Position numbers and translations under genes: made by a program. Source: Nematopogon swammerdamellus (lineage: Eukaryota > Arthropoda > Insecta > Lepidoptera > Adelidae). Taken from it: a stretch of 64,000 nt of DNA. Below the pieces are notes generated by a model. The model saw only the letters and a list, made by a program, of their open reading frames with translations, made no database searches and was not told the origin of the DNA. Positions 41,042 to 52,735 of the stretch are shown piece by piece (the first letter of the stretch is position 1; the number at the start of each line of letters is the position of its first letter). Location: positions 28,413,558-28,477,557 of the forward strand of contig OX336336.1 in assembly GCA_946902875.1 (NCBI GenBank). The letters run 5' to 3'.

Positions 41042-41312
41042 TCGACCGTTGGAGGCTGACCGTGGTTCGGATTCCACGTAGGTCCCTTCCTTTCTTATCT
41101 TACTAGGTGGTAGCTTTGAGTGGTTCGATACCACCGTACTGAAGGAAACCGGTTGAAACGGCTATGTAAACGGTTCATGTTTTGCGTCTCAGTGTAACAG
41201 GCACGACCGAAGGAAAGCACTGACATGGCACCTAGTTCAACAAGATGTTATAAGCTGACATCACGGATGTAGTAGGTGATGTAGCCAATCCTATTAGTTT
41301 CCATAAAACAAA
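41042..41312 (+). mobile_element. SINE-A, 5' truncated, divergent (copy A)
   Basis: Starts just upstream of the B-box (GTGGTTCGGATTCCACG), then core and body. The fragment 40945-41035 before it is a piece of the GGCCAAGTGCGAGTC repeat in reverse. Confidence 0.7.
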
Positions 41313-41567
41313 ATTGAATCTAAAATTGTATTTACGGCGGCCAGTCACAACAACCATCGCTGTTGACGCGCTGAGTGAAAAGCGGACAGGTAATTTCAGA
41401 AGGAAACATTATTTTGTGCTGTGACTCTAATCTGTTCGACAAACTTGCGTTTTTACCACAGAACATAAAAACCTGCGATCCTTAAATAGTCCAAAATGAT
41501 TTCCGCTTATTTACTTAAAGGAGTCGGGGGACCGCTAAATAAATACCTGCGCAGCTCTAAGTTTTTT

Positions 41568-41628
41568 GTTTTATGGAAACTGACACGGATAGCTACATCA
41601 CCTACAACATCCGTGATGTCAGCCCATC
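41568..41628 (-). mobile_element. SINE tail, short (copy A)
   Basis: Only about 60 bp of reverse 3' end (TTATGGAAACTGACACGG to GTGATGTCAGCCCAT). Confidence 0.7.
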
Positions 41629-41699
41629 GATCTCGAAGGCGTGAATGTGAACACAGCTCGGCTTTCGGCCTCATCCTTAGTTACCTACTTTCTTAGAGA

Positions 41700-41930
41700 A
41701 GGTTTATCGTTTATCTGTTCCGCAGATAATTGCTCCACAAAACCGGTAAACTCTGAAATGCTTTCCCCAAGTACAGTCTCGGGTCCTTCAGGAGATTCAT
41801 GAATCTACATACCTGTTAGGCCGGCATGACATTCACAACCCCCGGATGCGACGAATGTCCACGGGCGTCGTTAGACACCTTATGGATGGCTCGGTGCAAC
41901 ATGTCGCGATTACTATATGAAAAATCTAAA
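41700..41930 (+). pseudogene. LINE L1-family 3'-end fragment, internally deleted (copy A)
   Basis: Matches the L1 C-terminal/3' region (AACCGGTAAACTCTGAAATG, GTACAGTCTCGGGTCC, CACGGGCGTCGTTAGACACC) on +, with gaps. Confidence 0.6.
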
Positions 41931-42634
41931 GCTCGGTCTTTGGCCTCACCTTAGTTAATTTCTTCGAGAGAGAACTAAGTTTACGCGAACTAAGCCCGGC
42001 CTTCGGCCTCGATATTATAGTGACTTGAAAACAAACTGAGATTTTTTTTGCATGGGAATGTGAACTAGCCTTCATAATAATAAATTCATCGCACTAAGGG
42101 GTAATTAGTTTTCTATGTTCTGTGGGTTTTCCGGTCTGAATACAATTGTCCTACTGTTGCCCTGCGGGCATGGAGACGAAACTTTTCTTTTAAAAGTAAA
42201 AAAAAAGCGAACAAGAAAATGCGGATTAAAATAAGATTAACTAGACAGTGAATCATATTTTGCAAGTTAAATAAAGTCACCTTGTTTCTTTTTTCGCTAC
42301 AGGAGTCGATAAAATATTACGAAACTTTGTTATCCATCTTGTAAAAGGCATACCTACTCTGTGCCTTGGATTCCTGTACTTCGAAACATTAAGTGTAAAG
42401 TTCGAAACTATTTGGCGTTACTAGTTGGTGGTCACCGCCCCTCCCCCCCCCTCCCGCAACGTTCAAACAATTTTATAATTTCTGGAATTATTATCTCAGT
42501 AATTGTTATAAATGGAAACATACTTTCTTAGCAAAAGGTGTTTAATATGTAAAAGAGAGTTTTTTAAAAATATTTAATAAATATAAAAAAATTACCCCCC
42601 TTTTTTATAAATTATATTATTATTTTAATATGAT
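41931..42634. other. Interrepeat DNA to the end of copy A
   Basis: Holds short GGCCTTCGGCC hairpins near 41996, a C-run near 42440, and AT-rich sequence up to the junction. No gene is seen. Confidence 0.45.
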
Positions 42635-42686
42635 ATGAAATATGAAATATATATAAAAAAAATACATATATAAAACATATATAATA
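42635..42686. other. 52-bp AT-only junction between the two duplicated blocks
   Basis: Built from ATGAAAT/ATATATA-type units with no match to the outer flanks of either block. It is the only sequence between copy A and copy B. Confidence 0.85.
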
Positions 42687-42860
42687 TGAAAATGAACAAA
42701 ACTTGCTCAAATCATTATTTTCTTCCGCTGTCATCATAAAGTAGGATAACTACTTGGGAGCCTACCTAGAGCCCAGAGGCGGGTTACGTTTGGAGAATTA
42801 CTACGTAAATAAAGTCGCTCGCTATATTGGCTGCGCGGGTTATCAGCTGTATGCGCGCAT

Positions 42861-43061
42861 TTGGGGACAATTTCAGCTGAAGCAAAGTCTCTCTGCAAGG
42901 ATTTAGGCAGTCGACTGATAGAAGTGTCCGGGGAGGCCCGAGCTGGGGCCTACCTCTCTCAGCGCATTAGTCTGGCCATACAGAGGGCTAATGCGCTGAG
43001 TGTCTTGGGAACTTTCCCTGGATCGGTCGGTATGGATGAGATTTTTTATTTATCAACCTGA
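42861..43061 (+). pseudogene. Unrecognised coding fragment (copy B)
   Basis: Identical in translation to 24556-24756; see there for content. Confidence 0.35.
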
Positions 43062-43192
43062 TTTACAGATCTCATTCATATCACTGGTCCGGGGTTGTTC
43101 TTTTTTCTTTTATATGTATAGTTTAATGAAATCACTCTGTATACTTCTAAAACCATATTGCAATAAATACTCTTTACTTATTTCTAACTGGA

Positions 43193-43325
43193 ATTTGGAA
43201 CTGTCTTCCGGCGAGTGTGTTTCCCGAATCCTTTGTAACCTGGGTGTCTTCAAACGTCGTATTAACAGCTTAGGCGGCCTAGCAACAGTCCGCAAATCTG
43301 CTGGCATGGCACTTAACCAGGCATC
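43193..43325 (+). pseudogene. LINE L2 3'-end fragment (copy B)
   Basis: Duplicate of 24888-25020. Confidence 0.65.
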
Positions 43326-44239
43326 ACGCACTCTATGTACTTGCGCGCGCTAACTACCTACCGCCCGACGGGCCGCCGCCGGCGGCGGCGGTCTAATTCA
43401 GTGAAAATTCGTCAGCCGCGCGAAGCATACCTACATGCTCGACCACACAACGCAATAATGCACTTTACATTCGATCGTTTAGGTACATTTTCGCACGCAG
43501 CGATTGGCGACGTGAAACAGTAGGCTATTAAAGCCGAAGGTATGGAACTTTTTCTATGGGGTGATTTATCTGTTACGAAGTAACTATTAAGTAATCTGTG
43601 ACTTAACTGAGTGTGGTTTCGCGTGAATGCCATGCCGGCCCGACAGGAGCCTTTTCACGCCCCTTTTGAAGAACCCCAGGCTGTACTTAGGACGAAATAG
43701 AGCGTTCCAAATTTTCTCGGTTCTGTGAATAAAATACCTACAGAGCCGGTTTGCAAAATGTTTCGAAAATGTGGCTTACAAATTTGACAAGAAGAAATTT
43801 CTCTCTGCAATAAGTCCGCCTATTTGCACAGCAGAAAAACGTATTTCTAGAGCGCACGCGCCAGGGCAGTAATTTTTTTTTTTTTGCGTAGGACGAAATC
43901 AATGTAAACTATCATCAGAGCGAAATAGATACTTTTCTATTTTAATTAAAATCGTAAAGTGACTTGAACACATAAATGTTAAACCTTGTCAAACTAAGAG
44001 ATGTCTCCCTGCTTTGATATTTTTTTTTAATGGCAAATTTGTTGATGCGACAAAGTTTCATAGATCTATCTCGCTTTTATGATACTTATCTATCTTTAGA
44101 GACAATTTAGAAGCAGAAGTCTTAATAAATACTCACAGACTTTGAGTGGTTCTATTTCAAATAAACACAATAAGCATGAAAACTCGTATTCATCCGTACT
44201 CCTCTTTCAAGGCGCCGCTTTCGCAGAAAATAAAGAAAA

Positions 44240-44594
44240 AACCGGCCAAGTGCGAGCGCACTCGCGCACCGAGGGTTCCGTATCGCCATGTCATGGTCAG
44301 CGCCACTAATGCCATCTATGGATGAGTTAAAATGCTTCAGACTCTTTTCGGTACATTTAACTTTTTAGTTTCTTCTATGGGAGCGCCCGTGATTTTTTTT
44401 ACTTTTTCTTATTTTTATTATTAATTGTTGTTATATCGGCCATAATACTTAACACATGTTCTGTGAAAATTTCAACGGGCTACTTAATACGGTTGAAGAA
44501 ATACAGCCCTCGGACAGACGGACAGACTGACAGACAGACCGAAGGCGTAGGCTTAGTAATAGGGTCCCGTACGACGGATACGGAACCCTAAAAA
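44240..44594 (+). repeat. GGCCAAGTGCGAGTC repeat (copy B)
   Basis: Duplicate of 25934-26288; the deletion derivative is repeated at 44682-44752. Confidence 0.75.
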
Positions 44595-45410
44595 TGTGTT
44601 ATCTTTCATTCGGCTCGGGATCATTAGGGCGAGTTCGACTCACTTTGCCCCGTTTTTAAACGGTTTTATTATTATTTGTTGTTAGGGTTCCATATCCTGT
44701 ACGGAACTCTCGGTGCGCGAGTTCAACTCGCACTTGGCCGGTTTTCTTTTTGTATTGCGTAAATATATTGTGTTGTGACGGTGATACGGAACCCTTAGTG
44801 CGCGAGTCAAACTCGTTTACTAGTCTAAGCGCTATAAGCAGAATAAAACTCATTTTAGCATGACGTTGGTAAAATAAAAACAATTAATTACTCATCATAA
44901 ATATCAACAAAGGAAAAAAAACCATCAATTTCCAACAAAAAAGGCGCGAGCGACTGCGGAACGTAACAATGAAGAACAGAACACACCCGTAGTCCCTAGC
45001 AAGACAATAAATAACAAGAAGCGAAAAAGGAATACACGAGGGTGTGTGTAGCACGGAGGAGGTAGTTATAGAGGAGTTGCTCTAAGCCAACTGGGTACGT
45101 CACCACCACCGGCCAAATTATCTGCGAGTTAACGCCTGGAAATATTTGAATCCTGAATGGACAAGAATGTACAGTATGCGGCAGTAAGTAATGCACATCG
45201 GGCTTGGAAAGAGACAATCCGGTTGTAGAGCAAAAGTGGTTCTTTTAGGCTTAGTGATCTATGGTCGCCACGAACTGGCGCCCTGCCGCCATAAAAGTGG
45301 GTCTGGCATTGAGTCAGTCGTGCCCGTGGGAGCGGTCGCGACCCAGCGTACGTGGAGTTCAATGCTGCGTGATTTGATTAGTCCCCCCACCCTGCTACTC
45401 ACTCGCACTT

Positions 45411-45766
45411 GTCAGCATCGTCGACTGTTGATCTTGATGATAAGCACGCCTGGGCGCGGTCAGTACTTAGACGGGTGACCGCTTCACAGTTGGAGGCTGA
45501 CGGTGGTGGTTCGGTTTTCCACGTTAAACTGTAGGTCCCTTCCCTTCTTACCTTACTAGGTGGTAGGGTTTAGCCCCCTCGGGTTGGTAACACCATGAAA
45601 AGTCGGTAGAAACAGCTATGTTAATAGTTCGTGTTTTCCGTCCAGTTCGGTGTATCCGGCCCGAAGGGAAGCACTGACATGGCACCTAGTTCACCAAGGT
45701 GTGTTGGGCTGACATCATGGATTTTGTAGGTGATGTAGCCAACCGTGCCAGTTTCCATAAAAAAAA
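45411..45766 (+). mobile_element. SINE-A (copy B)
   Basis: Duplicate of 27105-27460, including its degraded A-box. Confidence 0.75.
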
Positions 45767-45987
45767 CTGGCGACACGTGTTTTACTAGAAATAATAACAA
45801 GCAAAAACTCCTCTACAAATGTTCTCTTTTCCACGATGTGTAGCGATTACAGTAGTGAATAAACTAGGAAAAGGTGTAGCTTATGCACTTGTTGTTTTTT
45901 AGGTGCGGGTCAAGCGAAACGTGGGAATTGAATCTTTACTGCTTAGGGCTAGCCTTTTTAGGGTTTCGTAACCGTTTAGGGTTTTGT

Positions 45988-46316
45988 ACCGTGTGGGGCC
46001 GGTACTTTAAAAGAATAGCCCCACTGCATCTCTCCCCGTGTATGTCGTAAAAGGCGACTAAGGGATATGACTCCCTTCTTATATTACTAGGTGGTAGGGT
46101 TCAACCCGCCCGGGTTGGTACCACCGCACTGAATGAAAGGTCGGTCGAAACGGCTATGTAAATAGTTTGTGTTTTCCGTCCAGCTCAGTGTAGCCGGCAC
46201 AACCGAAGGGAAGCACTGACGTGGCACCAAGTTCACCCGGTGTTATGGGCTGACATCACGGATGTTGTAGGTGATGTAGCCAAAAGTGTCAGTTTCCATA
46301 AAAAAAAAAAAAAAAA
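45988..46316 (+). mobile_element. SINE-C (copy B)
   Basis: Duplicate of 27682-28010. It differs at one base seen (AAGGTCGGTCG here, AAGGTCCGTCG in copy A); copy B keeps the family consensus. Confidence 0.85.
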
Positions 46317-46355
46317 CCGTGGCCGTCTGGCCGTCCGTATGCCATACGTTCACAG

Positions 46356-46691
46356 CCTTTTTTTTTATTGACAGCGCGACATTTGGCGCCGAGCTACCCA
46401 TAAGGTGTCTAACGACGCCCGTGGACATTCGGTCGTATGCGGGGGTTCCGAATGCCCGGCCTGACAGGTGCCCATTCACGTCCCTCCTGAAGGACCCGAG
46501 ACTGTACTTGGGGGCAAATATATGCGCAGGGACAGCGTTCCAGAGTTTACCGGTTCTGTAGAGGAAAGATCTGCAGAATCGATTGGTACGCATCCGCGGT
46601 AAGTCCAGCGTGTAGGGATGCAATCACTGCCCAGTGCGCGTGGTGCGGAGGTGGAAAGGGGGCCCTTGTACCTTTTGAACCGTAATTGGCA
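46356..46691 (-). pseudogene. LINE L1-family RT C-terminus (copy B)
   Basis: Duplicate of 28050-28385 with one substitution seen (GTTCTGTAG against GTTCTATAG). The GGCCAAGTGCGAGTC repeat follows at 46692-47045. Confidence 0.75.
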
Positions 46692-47499
46692 GCCGGTTGA
46701 AATTTTCACAAAATATGTGTTGGTGTTATGGCAGATATCCTAACAAATAAAAAAAAAGGATTACGGGGTACCCCAAAAACAAACAACGTGGTTTTTTTTC
46801 TGTTTTTGCTCTATCTTGAAAATGGTAATACATACGAGCGTCAAACTTGGTGTGACTATAGTGAAAGCTATAAAGTAAAACAATAAATTATAAAAATGGG
46901 CGAAATGTGAGTTTTACTCAGGCCAGGGCGAACTGAATGAAAGAAAACAAAATTGTTTTGGCAAATACATTTATCACAAAATATGTTGTGTGGTGGTGAC
47001 GGAACCCTCGGTGCGCGAGTCCGAGTCGTACTTGGCTGGCTTTTTTAGACCTTTATCTTTAGTACATTTTTGGAGTGGTCTGGCAAGATAAAGGGCTTTC
47101 GCCCCTCTTATAATAATTTAAGAATAAAATATAGTTTTTTTTATAGAATTAGATCGTGTCACGTGATCACATTAAGACGAGACGAAGTTAACTTTCTCCA
47201 TACAAAATCGTTTTACGGCATTTATGTTTTTTACCCCCCTAAACCTTATCCGATTTTTACAATTACTTTGTTCTTGTAATAAGAACAGTCCAATCTACGT
47301 TCTGGTTTTTTTATTTTTTTTAATACCTTAAGATTTGACTCAATAAAGCAAAATGAACTTCAAGACATAAAAAAATTAAATATTCAAATGTTTTCAATCG
47401 AAATATTTTTTTTTAGCTCCGGTGTTGTAGGTATATTTCATGTAAACAAAACAATTACAGGAACGTAGATTGGAATGTCCTTAAGATTAGAAAAAAAAA

Positions 47500-47857
47500 A
47501 CTAACACGGTTAGCAACATCACCTACAACATCCGTGATGGCAGCCCGTAACGCCGGGTGAACTAGGTGCCGTGTCAGTGCTTCCCTTCATTTCATGTCGG
47601 CTACACTGAACTGGACGGAAAGCGCGAATTACTTTACATAGCCATTTCGACCGACGTTTCATTCAGTGCGGTGGTACCAACCCGGGCGGGATAAACCCTA
47701 CCACCTTGTAAGGTAAGAAGCGAAGGGACCTACGGTTTTACGTGGAATCCGAACCACGGTCAGCCTCCAACGGTAGAGCGGTTAACGATCCAAGTACTGA
47801 CCGCGCCCAGGTGTGCTTAACAACAGTCAAATGACCGCACCACTGAGCTAGTGATGC
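47500..47857 (-). mobile_element. SINE-A, reverse (copy B)
   Basis: Duplicate of 29195-29552. Confidence 0.8.
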
Positions 47858-47927
47858 TGACAGATACATACATATGTATGCGCTCATTCTTGTATTGGTC
47901 TTTAGTACTGGCTTTCGATGTCCAAAC

Positions 47928-48985
47928 TAGTGTTGTAACGAATGCCTAATTTTCCAGATTCGCGAATACGAATGCGAATACGAATATTCCAAAATGATAT
48001 TCGCGAATACGAATACGAATATTGAAAAATTAAATATGAAATTTTATATCCAAATGAAAAAAACACTTTAATTTTCTATTATAAATGTAGATCTACCTAC
48101 ATTGGGTCCTAAAATTATATGAATACGGACTTGTTTGAATGTTTTTCTGCTTTTGATTACTTGACACTGCATTTTGAAAAAAAAAATTTAACTAAATTAG
48201 TGCGTTACAAAACATTTAGTGCGAATTAGTGCGTTACAAAGAAGTAAAATATTCGATAAATATTCGGTATCTTACAACCGAATACGAATACGGATAAGAA
48301 TATTAAAAATGAACCGAATACACAATGACACGATCAAAGGGGGAAGCACTGACATGGCACCTAGTTCACCCTGTGTTATGGGCTGACATCACGGACGTTG
48401 TAGGTGATGTAGCCAAACGTGTCAGTTTCCATAAAAAAAAAAAAAGAATATTCGAAATTTCGAATGCGAATACGAATATTCCAAAATGATATTCGCGAAT
48501 ACGAATACGAATATTGAAAAATTAAATATGAAATTTTATATCCAAATGAAAAAAACACTTTAATTTTCTATTATAAATGTAGATCTACCTACATTGGGTC
48601 CTAAAATTATATGAATACGGACTTGTTTGAATGTTTTTCTGCTTTTGATTACTTGACACTGCATTTTGAAAAAAAAAATTTAACTAAATTAGTGCGTTAC
48701 AAAACATTTAGTGCGAATTAGTGCGTTACAAAGAAGTAAAATATTCGATAAATATTCGGTATCTTACAACCGAATACGAATACGGATAAGAATATTAAAA
48801 ATGAACCGAATACACAATGACACGATCAAAGGGGGAAGCACTGACATGGCACCTAGTTCACCCTGTGTTATGGGCTGACATCACGGACGTTGTAGGTGAT
48901 GTAGCCAAACGTGTCAGTTTCCATAAAAAAAAAAAAAGAATATTCGAAATTTCGAATGCGAATACGAATATTCGTTACAACTCTA
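47928..48985. mobile_element. hAT-like MITE, expanded by a 492-bp tandem unit (copy B)
   Basis: Same ends and same GTCCAAAC target duplication as copy A, but the segment 47987-48478 is repeated as 48479-48970. Each unit includes the AT-rich interior and the nested SINE tail, so two SINE tails (about 48327-48447 and 48819-48939) are present. The repeat joint is at the motif CGAATACGAATATTC, which occurs at both ends of the unit. Confidence 0.85.
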
Positions 48986-49286
48986 GTCCAAACGGTACCC
49001 ACTGCCCTTGAAGGTCGCGAGATTAATTGAAACGAAATGACTCCTCATTATCTAGGACGTCGGAGATTTTCCAAGGGTCAAACTTCAAGATAATGACACT
49101 TTAAATGTGTAATTCGGTCGGCCAACGTATTCGTCCTTCCACCAAGAACTATACCTATGTATTTCTTCACTAGATAGATGGATAGAGAAGATGAGTACAC
49201 TGTGGGGCTGATATTAACAAATTATTGTTAAAAACCATAAAAATAAATTAAAGATAATAAATAAATTAAAAATAAAAATAAAAAAA

Positions 49287-49687
49287 AAACCGGCCAAGTG
49301 CGAGTCGAACTCGCTCACCGAGGGTTCCGTATCGCCATGTCATGGCTAGCGCCACACGCCATCTATGGCGTGTTATGAAATGCTTCATATTAGTTAAATG
49401 ACATCATTAGTAAAAATGCTTCATACTCTATTCGTTAGATGGCGCGCGCGCATACACTTTTTGGTTTCTTCTATGGGAACACCCGTGAATTTTTTACTTT
49501 TTCTTATTTTTATTATTTGTTGTTATATCGGCCATAATAACACATATTCTGTGAAAATTTCAACGAGCTACCTATTACGGTTCAAGAGATACAGCCCTCG
49601 GACAGACAGACGAACGGACGGACAGACAGACAGACATACGGCTTAGGCTTCGTAATAGAGTCCCGTACCGGATACAGAACCCTAAAA
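49287..49687 (+). repeat. GGCCAAGTGCGAGTC repeat (copy B)
   Basis: Duplicate of 30490-30890. Confidence 0.75.
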
Positions 49688-49736
49688 AAAGCACAAAGTA
49701 AAAGAAAAAAATTGCTGTCCCGTACAAGAAACGTTC

Positions 49737-49971
49737 CCTTGCCCCTTACTAAGTGGTAGGCTCAAATTGTACTCGACTGAGTTAGTACCACCGTACTGGA
49801 TGTAAGATGGCCGCATAGCAGCCTCGGTTTGTTCTCGTCTAGTCCAGTAAAGCCAGCAATCCAGGGAAGTCTCCGGTATGGCATCTACCTTCTCGGAGGT
49901 GATATTGGCTAGTCAGAGCATGTGCTTTGGCCCCTCTGACTCAACCACCCATACCAGATTACATAAAAAAA
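49737..49971 (+). mobile_element. SINE-B, 5' truncated (copy B)
   Basis: Duplicate of 30940-31174. The reverse GGCCAAGTGCGAGTC fragment follows at 50503-50687. Confidence 0.8.
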
Positions 49972-51004
49972 CGCTAAAAACCAATTAGCAAAAACTCTTT
50001 CCCAATTTAGTACATAAAATATTCACGCTTTTAAATAATAGATGGCGTCACAGGTAGTTTGCATTGCAGACACGATAGACGGATATGGTATTTTGACAGG
50101 TATGGTGGAACCAGGAACCCTCTATCTGTGAGTAAAGCTCGCGTTTGACAGACTTTTAATTTAAAAAGCAACCTTTTTTAGATGTTCCCAAAGCCTTACA
50201 AAATGCAATTACTTGTGCCGTTATCGAGATAAGGTTTCCAGGACGACTGATGTAGCGAGTGGAAAGGTCAGATCGTAATAGGCGCCCTTAATCGATATTG
50301 CCAAGAGATTCGATCAGATAGCAGTGACCTTTATTCGTTGCCTATTGCCGTAGCTTAGTGACACACATAATATATTATTATGTGTATAGGTTTGTGGTAA
50401 TACCTAGCGACACCTATTCCACAACTGAATTAAGATTGATAATTAAGACCTACAACGCTTCGCGGCATAACCAGCAGAAAGATTCACAACCGCGGCGTGA
50501 GATTTTCACAGAATATGTGTTAATAAAGCCGATATAACAAGAAAGGAAAAGTAAAAAATTCACGGGGTCCCCATGCAAGAAACTAAACAGTGTATGCGCG
50601 CCATCTACCGAAAGCAGCGCTGACCATGACATGGCGATACAGAAACCTCGGTGCGCGAGTTCGAATCGCACTTGGCTGGTTTTTTCTCGTTCGCTCTCTA
50701 CACTAACTCTCGGCACTGATGTGTGCTCAACAGGCATATGGCATATGAGACGACTTGTGAAGCGGCTGCCTTGCGAAAGGATCTTATAATATCCTTTGGT
50801 CGAGAACAAACTTTTTCTGGAATGATGCATGGGAAAGGCCAGTCTATATACCTAGGCATAGGATGTCGATTCTCACAAGGACAACACCAATAATAAAAAG
50901 TTGCTATTTTTTATTAGTTTTTATAGAAACTAGCACGGTTGGCTACATCACCTACAACATCCGTGATGTCAGCCCATAACACCGGGTGAACTAGGTGTAA
51001 TGTC

Positions 51005-51786
51005 TGTGACGATGACGTCACATAAAGCGAGACTGACGCCCGGCGGCGGCAGCGCGGCTCGACGGACAGCGAGGCGAGCGCGGTGCAGCTACCTACAGCC
51101 GGCCGGCACACACACCACCACACGGCCGGACACACCGACGCTCACTCGCGCGCCAGCGGCTAATATAAATACGGCCGCGCAGCCAACGGTTAGTCAGTCT
51201 GAGCTCGACTAGCGACTCAGACGGTCCCCCTGCCCCCCCTGTTCGATCGGTGGCCTCCGCTTTGATCACAGGCATCCTCTCCCCTTACCCCGCAGTACCA
51301 GCGATCGGTGGCCTCCGCACGAACGCAGTACTGCTCCCTTCTGCTTGATCGGTGGTCTCCGCTTTGATCGCAGATCCCCCCCGCTCCTTCCCCCTCTTAC
51401 CCCACAGTACCAGCGATCGGTGGCCTCCGCACGAACGCAGTACTGATCCCTCCTGCTCGATCGGTGGTCTCCGCTTTGATCGCAGGCCCCCCGCCTATTA
51501 CCCAAGTAGGCACCAACACCTTGTCCTGCCTTATCCAATATACGTAAGATATCGATAGGCAGCGACACTCGGTTATGGTTAGGAAGATTTATTAGGGATA
51601 GATTATATATAGAGGATAAGTAATTAGTAATAAGCCATGTACACATAAACAGCGTTTTAGATAATAAATGAAAGATATTCACATAAGTCACATCGATGTT
51701 TTACTAAGTACTCCTCGATAGGAAACCGTAAGCATTCCCGCCATTAGGTAGGTAGGATACCCGAGTACGGGGAATGCTACGTCACA
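51005..51786 (+). repeat. 5' LTR (copy B)
   Basis: 782 bp with the same CRE, TATA, Inr and DPE arrangement (TATA at 51164-51171, Inr at 51194-51198). It has the 5'-LTR-specific CTCTCCCCTT base, as in copy A. Confidence 0.95.
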
Positions 51787-51808
51787 ACTGGCGCCCGAAC
51801 AAAATAAC

Positions 51809-52735
51809 ATGATGGCTTCAAAACAAGTTTACAAATTAAAGAAAGAAGAGCTCACGCAAATGTTGCAAGAGAGTGGCCTAGATAAGGAAGGCACAGTAGA
51901 TGAGCTACGCAAGCGATTAATTACGCACTTAAGCGCGACCACGGAAGAAGAACAAGTAGATAATATGTCTCAAGACACGTCAACCGGGGATAAGGAGTCG
52001 GAATCACACATGGCATTCGATATTGTCAGGAAATGGAATTTACAATTCGACGGCCATAAAGGCAGCATCGAATTCTTGGAAAGAATAACAGAATTACGAG
52101 ATAGTTACGGAATATCTACGCAACAATTACTAAAAACACTACCTTTAGTGTTAAAAGACAAGGCTCTGTTATGGTACAGAAATAATAAAGATTTATGGAA
52201 ACATTGGAAAGAATTCGAGAAAGATTTCAAAGTAGCGTACTACCCGCAACAATATGAAGAAAAACTACAAGAAGAGATACAAACAAGGAAACAAAAAAGT
52301 AAAGAACCATTTCAAGATTACATGACCGCACTACAGACAATCATGCGAAGAGCAGGAAATTTAACAGATAAGGAACAATTAGCTAGGCTATACAGAAACA
52401 TGAGTCCAAATTATAAATTATATATAAAAGTTACCGACTTTGTGAGCCTCGCGGAACTTACGAAAATGGCAAAAGAGTTTGAAGGAATTAACACCGAGAC
52501 CACGACACCCACAGAGCCGAGATTCGTCCGACAAGAATATCAGACAGGCGTAAATCCAAACTACAACGCACAAACATGTTGTTGGCGGTGCAGCCAACGC
52601 GGACACAGGCGGTTTGAGTGTCAAAGAAGGCCATTACTTTTTTGCAGTCAATGCGGTAAGCCAGGAACGAAAAGAAGGGAATGCTGCCAAAATACGACGG
52701 AAAACATACGGCAGGTTGCGAGCCCGAACAACTAA
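51809..52735 (+). CDS. gag: Gag polyprotein (copy B)
   Basis: 308 residues: SAP-like segment 8-41, Gag core 70-215, knuckles C258-C261-H266-C271 and C279-C282-T287-C292, identical in layout to copy A. Residue 207 is Lys (YIKVTD) where copy A has Thr. The frame is intact and overlaps pol by 55 bp in the -1 frame. Confidence 0.9.
   Translation: MMASKQVYKLKKEELTQMLQESGLDKEGTVDELRKRLITHLSATTEEEQVDNMSQDTSTGDKESESHMAFDIVRKWNLQFDGHKGSIEFLERITELRDSYGISTQQLLKTLPLVLKDKALLWYRNNKDLWKHWKEFEKDFKVAYYPQQYEEKLQEEIQTRKQKSKEPFQDYMTALQTIMRRAGNLTDKEQLARLYRNMSPNYKLYIKVTDFVSLAELTKMAKEFEGINTETTTPTEPRFVRQEYQTGVNPNYNAQTCCWRCSQRGHRRFECQRRPLLFCSQCGKPGTKRRECCQNTTENIRQVASPNN

Larger units (their letters stand above)
24382..42634 (+). 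repeat. 18.3-kb tandem segmental duplication, copy A
   Basis: The whole block is repeated in the same orientation at 42687-61453 with only scattered substitutions and a few indels. The left edge is at TGAAAATGAACAAAAC and the right edge at TTTTAATATGAT. It carries every repeat described below in the same order, including one complete LTR retrotransposon. The right edge lies in very AT-rich DNA. Confidence 0.95.
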
